Source: Steinernema hermaphroditum (lineage: Eukaryota; Nematoda; Chromadorea; Rhabditida; Steinernematidae). Taken from it: 54,240 nt of DNA. Location: positions 1 to 54,240 of the forward strand of contig JAUCMV010000019.1 of the NCBI GenBank assembly GCA_030435675.1, written 5' to 3'. Positions 14,701-25,226 of this stretch are shown here, piece after piece. The notes below the pieces were generated by a model that was not told the origin of the DNA, made no database searches, and worked only from the letters and a program-made list of their open reading frames with translations. Every line of letters starts with the position of its first letter. Position 1 is the first letter of the stretch. A program made the position numbers and the translations under genes.

Positions 14701-16665
14701 TGCAAAACTTTCAATTCGAGACAGATAGGGCCTTGTTCATACAAAGAGTTCTGCATCTGACCCTCCTGCTCCAAAGTACCATAGCATTTTTATGATTGGA
14801 TCTTGTAGAACTGCACGAGCCTGATCGAACGCGCCTATTCCCGTTGGGATTACTGTGGACTATCTTAGTTTCCTGCAAAACTTTCAATTCGAGACAGATA
14901 GGGCCTTGTTCATACAAAGAGTTCTGCATCTGACCCTCCTGCTCCAAAGTACCATAGCATTTTTATGATTGGATCTTGTAGAACTGCACGAGCCTGATCG
15001 AACGCGCCTATTCCCGTTGGGATTACTGTGGACTATCTTAGTTTCCTGCAAAACTTTCAATTCGAGACAGATAGGGCCTTGTTCATACAAAGAGTTCTGC
15101 ATCTGACCCTCCTGCTCCAAAGTACCATAGCATTTTTATGATTGGATCTTGTAGAACTGCACGAGCCTGATCGAACGCGCCTATTCCCGTTGGGATTCCT
15201 GTGGACTATCTTAGTTTCCTGCAAAACTTTCAATTCGAGACAGTTAGGGCCTTGTTCATACAAAGAGTTCTGCATCTGACCCCTCCGCTCCAAAGTACCA
15301 TAGATTTTTATGATTGGATCTTGTAGAACTGCACGAGCCTGATCGAACGCGCCTATTCCCGTTGGGATTACTGTGGACTATCTTAGTTTCCTGCAAAACT
15401 TTCAATTCGAGACAGATAGGGCCTTGTTCATACAAAGAGTTCTGCATCTGACCCTCCTGCTCCAAAGTACCATAGCATTTTTATGATTGGATCTTGTAGA
15501 ACTGCACGAGCCTGATCGAACGCGCCTACTCTCGTTGGATTTACTGTGGACTATCTTAGTTTCCTGCAAAACTTTCAATTCGAGACAGCAGGGCCCTTGC
15601 TCATACCAAAAGCTCTGCATCTGACCCTCCTGCTCCAAAGTACCATATCATTTTTATGATTGGATCTTGTAGAACTGCACGAGCCTGATCGAACGCGCCT
15701 ATTCCCGTTGGGATTCCTGTGGACTATCTTAGTTTCCTGCAAAACTTTCAATTCGAGACAGATAGGGCCTTGTTCATACAAAGAGTTCTGCATCTGACCC
15801 TCCTGCTCTAAAGTACCATAGCATTTTTATGATTGGATCTTGTAGAACTGCACGAGCCTGATCGAACGCGCCTATTCCCGTTGGGATTCCTGTGGACTAT
15901 CTTAGTTTCCTGCAAAACTTTCAATTCGAGACAGTTAGGGCCTTGTTCATACAAAGAGTTATGCATCTGACCCCTCCTGCTCCAAAGTACCATATCATTT
16001 TTATGATTGGATCTTGTAGAACTGCACGAGCCTGATCGAACGCGCCTATTCCCGTTGGGATTCCTGTGGACTATCTCAGTTTCCTGCAAAACTTTCAATT
16101 CGAGACAGATAGGGCCTTGTTCATACAAAGAGTTCTGCATCTGACCCTCCTGCTCCAAAGTACCATAGCATTTTTATGATTGGATCTTGTAGAACTGCAC
16201 GAGCCTGATCGAACGCGCCTATTCCCGTTGGGATTACTGTGGACTATCTTAGTTTCCTGCAAAACTTTCAATTCGAGACAGATAGGGCCTTGTTCATACA
16301 AAGAGTTCTGCATCTGACCCTCCTGCTCCAAAGTACCATAGCATTTTTATGATTGGATCTTGTAGAACTGCACGAGCCTGATCGAACGCGCCTATTCCCG
16401 TTGGGATTACTGTGGACTATCTTAGTTTCCTGCAAAACTTTCAATTCGAGACAGATAGGGCCTTGTTCATACAAAGAGTTCTGCATCTGACCCTCCTGCT
16501 CCAAAGTACCATAGCATTTTTATGATTGGATCTTGTAGAACTGCACGAGCCTGATCGAACGCGCCTACTCTCGTTGGATTTACTGTGGACTATCTTAGTT
16601 TCCTGCAAAACTTTCAATTCGAGACAGCAGGGCCCTTGCTCATACCAAAAGCTCTGCATCTGACC
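11770..16665 (-). repeat. Mixed type 1/type 2 satellite domain left of the inversion
   Basis: Type 2 monomers appear near 11784, 12821, 13684, 14203, 14386, 15587 and 16626, interleaved with type 1. The minus strand also carries marker variants: TTTAGAGC instead of TTTGGAGC (near 12524, 13213, 13906 and 15808), GATATGATAC instead of GCTATGGTAC (near 11838, 12875, 14431), and a GGGGTCAGATGCATAAC subtype (near 12675, 13370, 15965). The type 2 copy with AAATCCAACGAGAGTA recurs at offsets near 519, 1384 and 1039 bp, multiples of 173, so short higher-order blocks are present. Confidence 0.75.
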
Positions 16666-16680
16666 TGCAACATCTGCAAC
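16666..16680. other. Orientation-switch (inversion) junction with 15-bp filler
   Basis: Reverse-oriented satellite ends at GCATCTGACC (to 16665) and forward-oriented satellite begins at AGTTCTACAAGATCC (from 16681). The 15 bases between are TGCAAC-ATC-TGCAAC, two TGCAAC direct repeats around ATC, matching neither flank in register. The two sides join at different monomer phases: about 10 bp into GGTCAGATGC on the left and within GCAGTTCTAC on the right. The junction is therefore not a simple palindromic hairpin. A short templated filler at a rearrangement junction fits non-homologous end joining or replication template switching; the mechanism is inference. Confidence 0.9.
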
Positions 16681-16718
16681 AGTTCTACAAGATCCAATCA
16701 TAAAAATGCTATGGTACT

Positions 16719-16856
16719 TTGGAGCAGGAGGGTCAGATGCAGAACTCTTTGTATGAACAAGGCCCTATCTGTCTCGAATTGAAAGTTTTGCAGGAAACTA
16801 AGATAGTCCACAGTAATCCCAACGGGAATAGGCGCGTTCGATCATGATATGATACT
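16719..16856 (+). repeat. Truncated 138-bp satellite monomer (copy 1)
   Basis: The monomer runs from TTGGAGCAGG at 16719 to the next one at 16857, 138 bp instead of 173. GATCA is joined directly to TGATATGATAC near 16843-16844, so 35 bp from GGCTCGTGCAG to CATAAAAA is absent. The same junction recurs 311 bp downstream. Confidence 0.9.
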
Positions 16857-17029
16857 TTGGAGCAGGAGGGTCAGATGCAGAGCTTTTGGTATGAGCAAGG
16901 GCCCTGCTGTCTCGAATTGAAAGTTTTGCAGGAAACTAAGATAGTCCACAGTAAATCCAACGAGAGTAGGCGCGTTCGATCAGGCTCGTGCAGTTCTACA
17001 AGATCCAATCATAAAAATGATATGATACT

Positions 17030-17167
17030 TTGGAGCAGGAGGGTCAGATGCAGAGCTTTTGGTATGAGCAAGGGCCCTGCTGTCTCGAATTGAAAGTTTT
17101 GCAGGAAACTAAGATAGTCCACAGTAATCCCAACGGGAATAGGCGCGTTCGATCATGATATGATACT
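17030..17167 (+). repeat. Truncated 138-bp satellite monomer (copy 2)
   Basis: It has the same 35-bp internal deletion as the copy at 16719, with GATCA joined to TGATATGATAC near 17154-17155. The spacing of 311 bp equals 138 + 173, so the deleted monomer was duplicated together with one full-length neighbour. Confidence 0.9.
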
Positions 17168-17639
17168 TTGGAGCAGGAGGGTCAGATGCAGAGCTTTTGG
17201 TATGAGCAAGGGCCCTGCTGTCTCGAATTGAAAGTTTTGCAGGAAACTGAGATAGTCCACAGGAATCCCAACGGGAATAGGCGCGTTCGATCAGGCTCGT
17301 GCAGTTCTACAAGATCCAATCATAAAAATGATATGATACTTTGGAGCAGGAGGGTCAGATGCAGAGCTTTTGGTATGAGCAAGGGCCCTGCTGTCTCGAA
17401 TTGAAAGTTTTGCAGGAAACTAAGATAGTCCACAGTAATCCCAACGGGAATAGGCGCGTTCGATCAGGCTCGTGCAGTTCTACAAGATCCAATCATAAAA
17501 ATGATATGATACTTTGGAGCAGGAGGGTCAGATGCAGAGCTTTTGGTATGAGCAAGGGCCCTGCTGTCTCGAATTGAAAGTTTTGCAGGAAACTAAGATA
17601 GTCCACAGGAATCCCAACGGGAATAGGCGCGTTCGATCA

Positions 17640-18392
17640 GGCTCGTGCAGTTCTACAAGATCCAATCATAAAAATGCTATGGTACTTTAGAGCAGGAGGG
17701 TCAGATGCAGAACTCTTTGTATGAACAAGGCCCTATCTGTCTCGAATTGAAAGTTTTGCAGGAAACTAAGATAGTCCACAGGAATCCCAACGGGAATAGG
17801 CGCGTTCGATCAGGCTCGTGCAGTTCTACAAGATCCAATCATAAAAATGCTATGGTACTTTGGAGCAGGAGGGTCAGATGCAGAACTCTTTGTATGAACA
17901 AGGCCCTATCTGTCTCGAATTGAAAGTTTTGCAGGAAACTAAGATAGTCCACAGGAATCCCAACGGGAATAGGCGCGTTCGATCAGGCTCGTGCAGTTCT
18001 ACAAGATCCAATCATAAAAATGCTATGGTACTTTGGAGCAGGAGGGTCAGATGCAGAACTCTTTGTATGAACAAGGCCCTATCTGTCTCGAATTGAAAGT
18101 TTTGCAGGAAACTAAGATAGTCCACAGGAATCCCAACGGGAATAGGCGCGTTCGATCAGGCTCGTGCAGTTCTACAAGATCCAATCATAAAAATGCTATG
18201 GTACTTTAGAGCAGGAGGGTCAGATGCAGAACTCTTTGTATGAACAAGGCCCTATCTGTCTCGAATTGAAAGTTTTGCAGGAAACTAAGATAGTCCACAG
18301 GAATCCCAACGGGAATAGGCGCGTTCGATCAGGCTCGTGCAGTTCTACAAGATCCAATCATAAAAATGCTATGGTACTTTAGAGCAGGAGGG
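17640..18392 (+). repeat. Type 1 satellite domain with TTTAGAGC variant
   Basis: About four type 1 monomers with CAGGAATCCCAACGGGAATA. Three of the monomer starts carry TTTAGAGC in place of TTTGGAGC (near 17688, 18207 and 18378). The same substitution occurs left of the inversion. The domain stops abruptly at the internal junction of a 92-bp monomer. Confidence 0.75.
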
Positions 18393-18470
18393 TAATCCCA
18401 ACGGGAATAGGCGTGTTCGATCAGGCTCGTGCAGTTCTACAAGATCCAATCATAAAAATGCTATGGTACT
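18379..18470 (+). repeat. Truncated 92-bp satellite monomer at a domain boundary
   Basis: The monomer runs from TTAGAGCAGG at 18379 to TTGGAGCAGG at 18471, 92 bp, an 81-bp deletion. GGAGCAGGAGGGT is joined to AATCCCAACGGG at about 18393, with GT shared by both parents. To the right, the sequence, including the rare GGCGTGTTCG, matches a segment 3982 bp downstream. Confidence 0.9.
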
Positions 18471-19500
18471 TTGGAGCAGGAGGGTCAGATGCAGAACTCT
18501 TTGTATGAACAAGGCCCTATCTGTCTCGAATTGAAAGTTTTGCAGGAAACTAAGATAGTCCGCAGGAAATCCAACGTGAGTAGGCGCGTTCGATCAGGCT
18601 CGTGCAGTTCTACAAGATCCAATCATAAAAATGCTATGGTACTTTGGAGCAGGAGGGTCAGATGCAAAACTCTTTGTATGAACAAGGAGGCCCTATCTGT
18701 CTCGAATTGAAAGTTTTGCAGGAAACTAGGATAGTCCACAGGAATCCCAACGGGAATAGGCGCGTTCGATCAGGCTCGTGCAGTTCTACAAGATCCAATC
18801 ATAAAAATGCTATAGTACTTTGGAGCAGGAGGGTCAGATGCAGAGCTTTTGGTATGAGCAAGGGCCCTGCTGTCTCGAATTGAAAGTTTTGCAGGAAACT
18901 AAGATAGTCCGCAGGAAATCCAACGGGAATAGGCGCGTTCGATCAGGCTCGTGCAGTTCTACAAGATCCAATCATAAAAATGCTATAGTACTTTGGAGCA
19001 GGAGGGTCAGATGCAAAACTCTTTGTATGAACAAGGCCCTATCTGTCTCGAATTGAAAGTTTTGCAGGAAACTAGGATAGTCCACAGGAATCCCAACGGG
19101 AATAGGCGCGTTCGATCAGGCTCGTGCAGTTCTACAAGATCCAATCATAAAAATGCTATAGTACTTTGGAGCAGGAGGGTCAGATGCAGAGCTTTTGGTA
19201 TGAGCAAGGGCCCTGCTGTCTCGAATTGAAAGTTTTGCAGGAAACTAAGATAGTCCGCAGGAAATCCAACGGGAATAGGCGCGTTCGATCAGGCTCGTGC
19301 AGTTCTACAAGATCCAATCATAAAAATGCTATAGTACTTTGGAGCAGGAGGGTCAGATGCAAAACTCTTTGTATGAACAAGGCCCTATCTGTCTCGAATT
19401 GAAAGTTTTGCAGGAAACTAGGATAGTCCACAGGAATCCCAACGGGAATAGGCGCGTTCGATCAGGCTCGTGCAGTTCTACAAGATCCAATCATAAAAAT
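18393..19500 (+). repeat. Duplicated satellite segment, copy 1 (offset 3982 bp)
   Basis: It shares rare markers with 22375-23482 at a constant offset of 3982 bp: GGCGTGTTCG at 18411 and 22393; AACGTGAGTAGG in the next copy; and a 3-bp insertion giving AACAAGGAGGCCC at 18681 and 22663, found only at these two places. A few substitutions separate the copies, and the order of monomer types diverges near 19500. The left edge is the junction in the 92-bp monomer; the right edge is approximate. Confidence 0.85.
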
Positions 19501-20879
19501 GCTATAGTACTTTGGAGCAGGAGGGTCAGATGCAAAACTCTTTGTATGAACAAGGCCCTATCTGTCTCGAATTGAAAGTTTTGCAGGAAACTAGGATAGT
19601 CCACAGGAATCCCAACGGGAATAGGCGCGTTCGATCAGGCTCGTGCAGTTCTACAAGATCCAATCATAAAAATGCTATAGTACTTTGGAGCAGGAGGGTC
19701 AGATGCAGAGCTTTTGGTATGAGCAAGGGCCCTGCTGTCTCGAATTGAAAGTTTTGCAGGAAACTAAGATAGTCCGCAGGAAATCCAACGGGAATAGGCG
19801 CGTTCGATCAGGCTCGTGCAGTTCTACAAGATCCAATCATAAAAATGCTATAGTACTTTGGAGCAGGAGGGTCAGATGCAAAACTCTTTGTATGAACAAG
19901 GCCCTATCTGTCTCGAATTGAAAGTTTTGCAGGAAACTAGGATAGTCCACAGAAATCCCAACGGGAATAGGCGCGTTCGATCAGGCTCGTGCAGTTCTAC
20001 AAGATCCAATCATAAAAATGCTATAGTACTTTGGAGCAGGAGGGTCAGATGCAGAGCTTTTGGTATGAGCAAGAGTCCTGCTGTCTCGAATTGAAAGTTT
20101 TGCAGGAAACTAAGATAGTCCGCAGGAAATCCAACGGGAATAGGCGCGTTCGATCAGGCTCGTGCAGTTCTACAAGATCCAATCATAAAAATGCTATAGT
20201 ACTTTGGAGCAGGAGGGTCAGATGCAGAGCTTTTGGTATGAGCAAGAGTCCTGCTGTCTCGAATTGAAAGTTTTGCAGGAAACTAAGATAGTCCACAGGA
20301 ATCCCAACGGGAATAGGCGCGTTCGATCAGGCTCGTGCAGTTCTACAAGATCCAATCATAAAAATGCTATAGTACTTTGGAGCAGGAGGGTCAGATGCAA
20401 AACTCTTTGTATGAACAAGGCCCTATCTGTCTCGAATTGAAAGTTTTGCAGGAAACTAGGATAGTCCACAGGAATCCCAACGGGAATAGGCGCGTTCGAT
20501 CAGGCTCGTGCAGTTCTACAAGATCCAATCATAAAAATGCTATAGTACTTTGGAGCAGGAGGGTCAGATGCAAAACTCTTTGTATGAACAAGGCCCTATC
20601 TGTCTCGAATTGAAAGTTTTGCAGGAAACTAGGATAGTCCACAGGAATCCCAACGGGAATAGGCGCGTTCGATCAGGCTCGTGCAGTTCTACAAGATCCA
20701 ATCATAAAAATGCTATAGTACTTTGGAGCAGGAGGGTCAGATGCAGAGCTTTTGGTATGAGCAAGGCCCAAGCTGTCTCGAATTGAAAGTTTTGCAGGAA
20801 ACTAAGATAGTCCGCAGGAAATCCAACGGGAATAGGCGCGTTCGATCAGGCTCGTGCAGTTCTACAAGATCCAATCATA

Positions 20880-21330
20880 AAAATGCTATAGTACTTTGGA
20901 GCAGGAGGGTCAGATGCAAAACTCTTTGTATGAACAAGGCCCTATCTGTCTCGAATTGAAAGTTTTGCAGGAAACTAGGATAGTCCACAGAAATCCCAAC
21001 GGGAATAGGCGCGTTCGATCAGGCTCGTGCAGTTCTACAAGATCCAATCATAAAAATGCTATAGTACTTTGGAGCAGGAGGGTCAGATGCAGAGCTTTTG
21101 GTATGAGCAAGAGTCCTGCTGTCTCGAATTGAAAGTTTTGCAGGAAACTAAGATAGTCCACAGGAAATCCAACGAGAGTAGGCGCGTTCGATCAGGCTCG
21201 TGCAGTTCTACAAGATCCAATCATAAAAATGCTATGGAACTTTGGAGCAGGAGGGTCAGATGCAGAACTCTTTGTATGAACAAGGCCCTATCTGTCTCGA
21301 ATTGAAAGTTTTGCAGGAAACTAAGATAGT
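20880..21330 (+). repeat. Duplicated satellite segment (offset 865 bp), copy 1
   Basis: It contains CACAGAAATCCCAACGGG, then a type 2 monomer with AAGAGTCCTGCTG, CAGGAAATCCAACGAGAG and the rare GCTATGGAACTTTGG at about 21231. The same series recurs 865 bp (5 x 173) downstream. Edges are approximate. Confidence 0.8.
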
Positions 21331-21744
21331 CCGCAGGAAATCCAACGGGAATAGGCGCGTTCGATCAGGCTCGTGCAGTTCTACAAGATCCAATCATAAA
21401 AATGCTATAGTACTTTGGAGCAGGAGGGTCAGATGCAGAACTCTTTGTATGAACAAGGCCCTATCTGTCTCGAATTGAAAGTTTTGCAGGAAACTAGGAT
21501 AGTCCACAGGAATCCCAACGGGAATAGGCGCGTTCGATCAGGCTCGTGCAGTTCTACAAGATCCAATCATAAAAATGCTATAGTACTTTGGAGCAGGAGG
21601 GTCAGATGCAGAACTCTTTGTATGAACAAGGCCCTATCTGTCTCGAATTGAAAGTTTTGCAGGAAACTAAGATAGTCCGCAGGAAATCCAACGGGAATAG
21701 GCGCGTTCGATCAGGCTCGTGCAGTTCTACAAGATCCAATCATA

Positions 21745-22195
21745 AAAATGCTATAGTACTTTGGAGCAGGAGGGTCAGATGCAAAACTCTTTGTATGAAC
21801 AAGGCCCTATCTGTCTCGAATTGAAAGTTTTGCAGGAAACTAGGATAGTCCACAGAAATCCCAACGGGAATAGGCGCGTTCGATCAGGCTCGTGCAGTTC
21901 TACAAGATCCAATCATAAAAATGCTATAGTACTTTGGAGCAGGAGGGTCAGATGCAGAGCTTTTGGTATGAGCAAGAGTCCTGCTGTCTCGAATTGAAAG
22001 TTTTGCAGGAAACTAAGATAGTCCACAGGAAATCCAACGAGAGTAGGCGCGTTCGATCAGGCTCGTGCAGTTCTACAAGATCCAATCATAAAAATGCTAT
22101 GGAACTTTGGAGCAGGAGGGTCAGATGCAGAACTCTTTGTATGAACAAGGCCCTATCTGTCTCGAATTGAAAGTTTTGCAGGAAACTAAGATAGT
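21745..22195 (+). repeat. Duplicated satellite segment (offset 865 bp), copy 2
   Basis: It repeats the markers of 20880-21330, including GCTATGGAACTTTGG near 22096. It ends before a diverged monomer with ATAGTTCGCTGG (22192) and GCGTTTGATCAGG (near 22223), where the two copies stop matching. Confidence 0.8.
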
Positions 22196-22374
22196 TCGCT
22201 GGAAATCCAACGAGAGTAGGCGCGTTTGATCAGGCTCGTGCAGTTCGACAAGATCCAATCATAAAAATGCTATGGTACTTTGGAGCAGGAGGGTCAGATG
22301 CAGAGCTTTTGGTATGAGCAAGAGTCCTGCTGTCTCGAATTGAAAGTTTTGCAGGAAACTAAGATAGTCCACAG

Positions 22375-23482
22375 TAATCCCAACGGGAATAGGCGTGTTC
22401 GATCAGGCTCGTGCAGTTCTACAAGATCCAATCATAAAAATGCTATGGTACTTTGGAGCAGGAGGGTCAGATGCAGAACTCTTTGTATGAACAAGGCCCT
22501 ATCTGTCTCGAATTGAAAGTTTTGCAGGAAACTAAGATAGTCCGCAGGAAATCCAACGTGAGTAGGCGCGTTCGATCAGGCTCGTGCAGTTCTACAAGAT
22601 CCAATCATAAAAATGCTATGGTACTTTGGAGCAGGAGGGTCAGATGCAAAACTCTTTGTATGAACAAGGAGGCCCTATCTGTCTCGAATTGAAAGTTTTG
22701 CAGGAAACTAGGATAGTCCACAGGAATTCCAACGGGAATAGGCGCGTTCGATCAGGCTCGTGCAGTTCTACAAGATCCAATCATAAAAATGCTATAGTAC
22801 TTTGGAGCAGGAGGGTCAGATGCAGAGCTTTTGGTATGAGCAAGGGCCCTGCTGTCTCGAATTGAAAGTTTTGCAGGAAACTAAGATAGTCCGCAGGAAA
22901 TCCAACGGGAATAGGCGCGTTCGATCAGGCTCGTGCAGTTCTACAAGATCCAATCATAAAAATGCTATAGTACTTTGGAGCAGGAGGGTCAGATGCAAAA
23001 CTCTTTGTATGAACAAGGCCCTATCTGTCTCGAATTGAAAGTTTTGCAGGAAACTAGGATAGTCCACAGGAATCCCAACGGGAATAGGCGCGTTCGATCA
23101 GGCTCGTGCAGTTCTACAAGATCCAATCATAAAAATGCTATAGTACTTTGGAGCAGGAGGGTCAGATGCAGAGCTTTTGGTATGAGCAAGAGCCCTGCTG
23201 TCTCGAATTGAAAGTTTTGCAGGAAACTAAGATAGTCCGCAGGAAATCCAACGGGAATAGGCGCGTTCGATCAGGCTCGTGCAGTTCTACAAGATCCAAT
23301 CATAAAAATGCTATAGTACTTTGGAGCAGGAGGGTCAGATGCAAAACTCTTTGTATGAACAAGGCCCTATCTGTCTCGAATTGAAAGTTTTGCAGGAAAC
23401 TAGGATAGTCCACAGAAATCCCAACGGGAATAGGCGCGTTCGATCAGGCTCGTGCAGTTCTACAAGATCCAATCATAAAAAT
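22375..23482 (+). repeat. Duplicated satellite segment, copy 2 (offset 3982 bp)
   Basis: Partner of the segment starting at 18393. It has the same GGCGTGTTCG, AACGTGAGTAGG and AACAAGGAGGCCC markers in the same order. To its left is an intact monomer (CACAGTAATCCC), so this copy keeps the uninterrupted sequence. Private differences include GGAATTCCAAC near 22725 where copy 1 has GGAATCCCAAC. Confidence 0.85.
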
Positions 23483-23840
23483 GCTATAGTACTTTGGAGC
23501 AGGAGGGTCAGATGCAGAGCTTTTGGTATGAGCAAGGGCCCTGCTGTCTCGAATTGAAAGTTTTGCAGGAAACTAAGATAGTCCGCAGGAAATCCAACGG
23601 GAATAGGCGCGTTCGATCAGGCTCGTGCAGTTCTACAAGATCCAATCATAAAAATGCTATAGTACTTTGGAGCAGGAGGGTCAGATGCAAAACTCTTTGT
23701 ATGAACAAGGCCCTATCTGTCTCGAATTGAAAGTTTTGCAGGAAACTAGGATAGTCCACAGGAAATCCCAACGGGAGTAGGCGCGTTCGATCAGGCTCGT
23801 GCAGTTCTACAAGATCCAATCATAAAAATGCTATAGTACT
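22802..23840 (+). repeat. 346-bp dimeric higher-order repeat, three units
   Basis: Six monomers alternate strictly between type 2/CCGCAGGAAATCCAACGGGAA and type 1 GCAAAACTC/AAACTAGGATAGTCCACAG. Monomer starts at 22802, 22975, 23148, 23321, 23494 and 23667 are 173 bp apart, so the repeating unit is 346 bp. The same alternation is seen at 18820-19338, less regularly. Confidence 0.85.
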
Positions 23841-24014
23841 TTGGAGCAGGAGGGTCAGATGCAGAGCTTTTGGTATGAACAAGGGCCCTGCTGTCTCGAA
23901 TTGAAAGTTTTGCAGGAAACTAAGATAGTCCACAGGAAATCCCAACGAGAGTAGGCGCGTTCGATCAGGCTCGTGCAGTTCTACAAGATCCAATCATAAA
24001 AATGCTATGGTACT

Positions 24015-25226
24015 TTGGAGCAGGAGGGTCAGATGCAGAACTCTTTGTATGAACAAGGCCCTATCTGTCTCGAATTGAAAGTTTTGCAGGAAACTAAGAT
24101 AGTCCGCAGGAAATCCAACGAGAGTAGGCGCGTTCGATCAGGCTCGTGCAGTTCGACAAGATCCAATCATAAAAATGCTATGGTACTTTGGAGCAGGAGG
24201 GTCAGATGCAGAGCTTTTGGTATGAGCAAGAGTCCTGCTGTCTCGAATTGAAAGTTTTGCAGGAAACTAAGATAGTCCACAGTAATCCCAACGGGAATAG
24301 GCGCGTTCGATCAGGCTCGTGCAGTTCTACAAGATCCAATCATAAAAATGCTATAGTACTTTGGAGCAGGAGGGTCAGATGCAAAACTCTTTGTATGAAC
24401 AAGGCCCTATCTGTCTCGAATTGAAAGTTTTGCAGGAAACTAGGATAGTCCACAGAAATCCCAACGGGAATAGGCGCGTTCGATCAGGCTCGTGCAGTTC
24501 TACAAGATCCAATCATAAAAATGCTATAGTACTTTGGAGCAGGAGGGTCAGATGCAGAGCTTTTGGTATGAGCAAGGGCCCTGCTGTCTCGAATTGAAAG
24601 TTTTGCAGGAAACTAAGATAGTCCGCAGGAAATCCAACGAGAGTAGGCGCGTTCGATCAGGCTCGTGCAGTTCTACAAGATCCAATCATAAAAATGCTAT
24701 GGTACTTTGGAGCAGGAGGGTCAGATGCAGAACTCTTTGTATGAACAAGGCCCTATCTGTCTCGAATTGAAAGTTTTGCAGGAAACTAAGATAGTCCGCA
24801 GGAAATCCAACGAGAATAGGCGCGTTCGATCAGGCTCGTGCAGTTCGACAAGATCCAATCATAAAAATGCTATGGTACTTTGGAGCAGGAGGGTCAGATG
24901 CAGAGCTTTTGGTATGAGCAAGAGTCCTAGCTGTCTCGAATTGAAAGTTTTGCAGGAAACTAAGATAGTCCACAGTAATCCCAACGGGAATAGGCGCGTT
25001 CGATCAGGCTCGTGCAGTTCTACAAGATCCAATCATAAAAATGCTATGGTACTTTGGAGCAGGAGGGTCAGATGCAGAACTCTTTGTATGAACAAGGCCC
25101 TATCTGTCTCGAATTGAAAGTTTTGCAGGAAACTAAGATAGTCCGCAGGAAATCCAACGTGAGTAGGCGCGTTCGATCAGGCTCGTGCAGTTCTACAAGA
25201 TCCAATCATAAAAATGCTATGGTACT
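24015..25226 (+). repeat. Seven-monomer higher-order repeat, unit 1 (1212 bp)
   Basis: Seven monomers in fixed order. It starts with type 1/CCGCAGGAAATCC carrying the rare GCAGTTCGACAAG, then a type 2 monomer with AAGAGTCCTGCTG and CAGTAATCCC, and includes a second GCAGTTCGACAAG monomer and an AACGTGAGTAGG monomer. The next unit repeats this order at an offset of 1212 bp. The 24880s copy is 174 bp because of GAGTCCTAGCTG. Confidence 0.85.

Larger units (their letters stand above)
1..16665 (-). repeat. Satellite array, 173-bp monomer, reverse orientation
   Basis: The whole interval is tandem copies of one monomer of about 173 bp, roughly 96 of them, read on the minus strand relative to the right part of the window. 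Landmarks such as CATTTTTATGATTGGATC and CTATCTTAGTTTCCTGC recur every 172-174 bp from base 1. No unique DNA separates copies and base 1 is already inside a monomer, so the array starts outside the window. A consensus monomer has about 44% GC and six CpGs, five of them in one stretch of about 40 bp. The length fits the 150-180 bp class common in eukaryotic centromeric satellites. I do not recognise this sequence as a named family, so a centromeric role is inference from length and organisation only. Confidence 0.97.
16681..17640 (+). repeat. Type 2-rich satellite domain right of the inversion
   Basis: After one partial type 1 copy, five successive copies are type 2 (AGCTTTTGGTATGAGC, GGGCCCTGCTG) preceded by GATATGATAC. 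The same combination occurs left of the inversion. Two copies here are shortened to 138 bp. One copy has AAACTGAGATAG instead of AAACTAAGATAG near 17246. Confidence 0.75.

Noticed and set aside
16600..16760. Perfect palindrome or hairpin at the inversion
   Set aside because: The two arms meet at different monomer phases and the order of variant monomers outward from the junction differs on the two sides.
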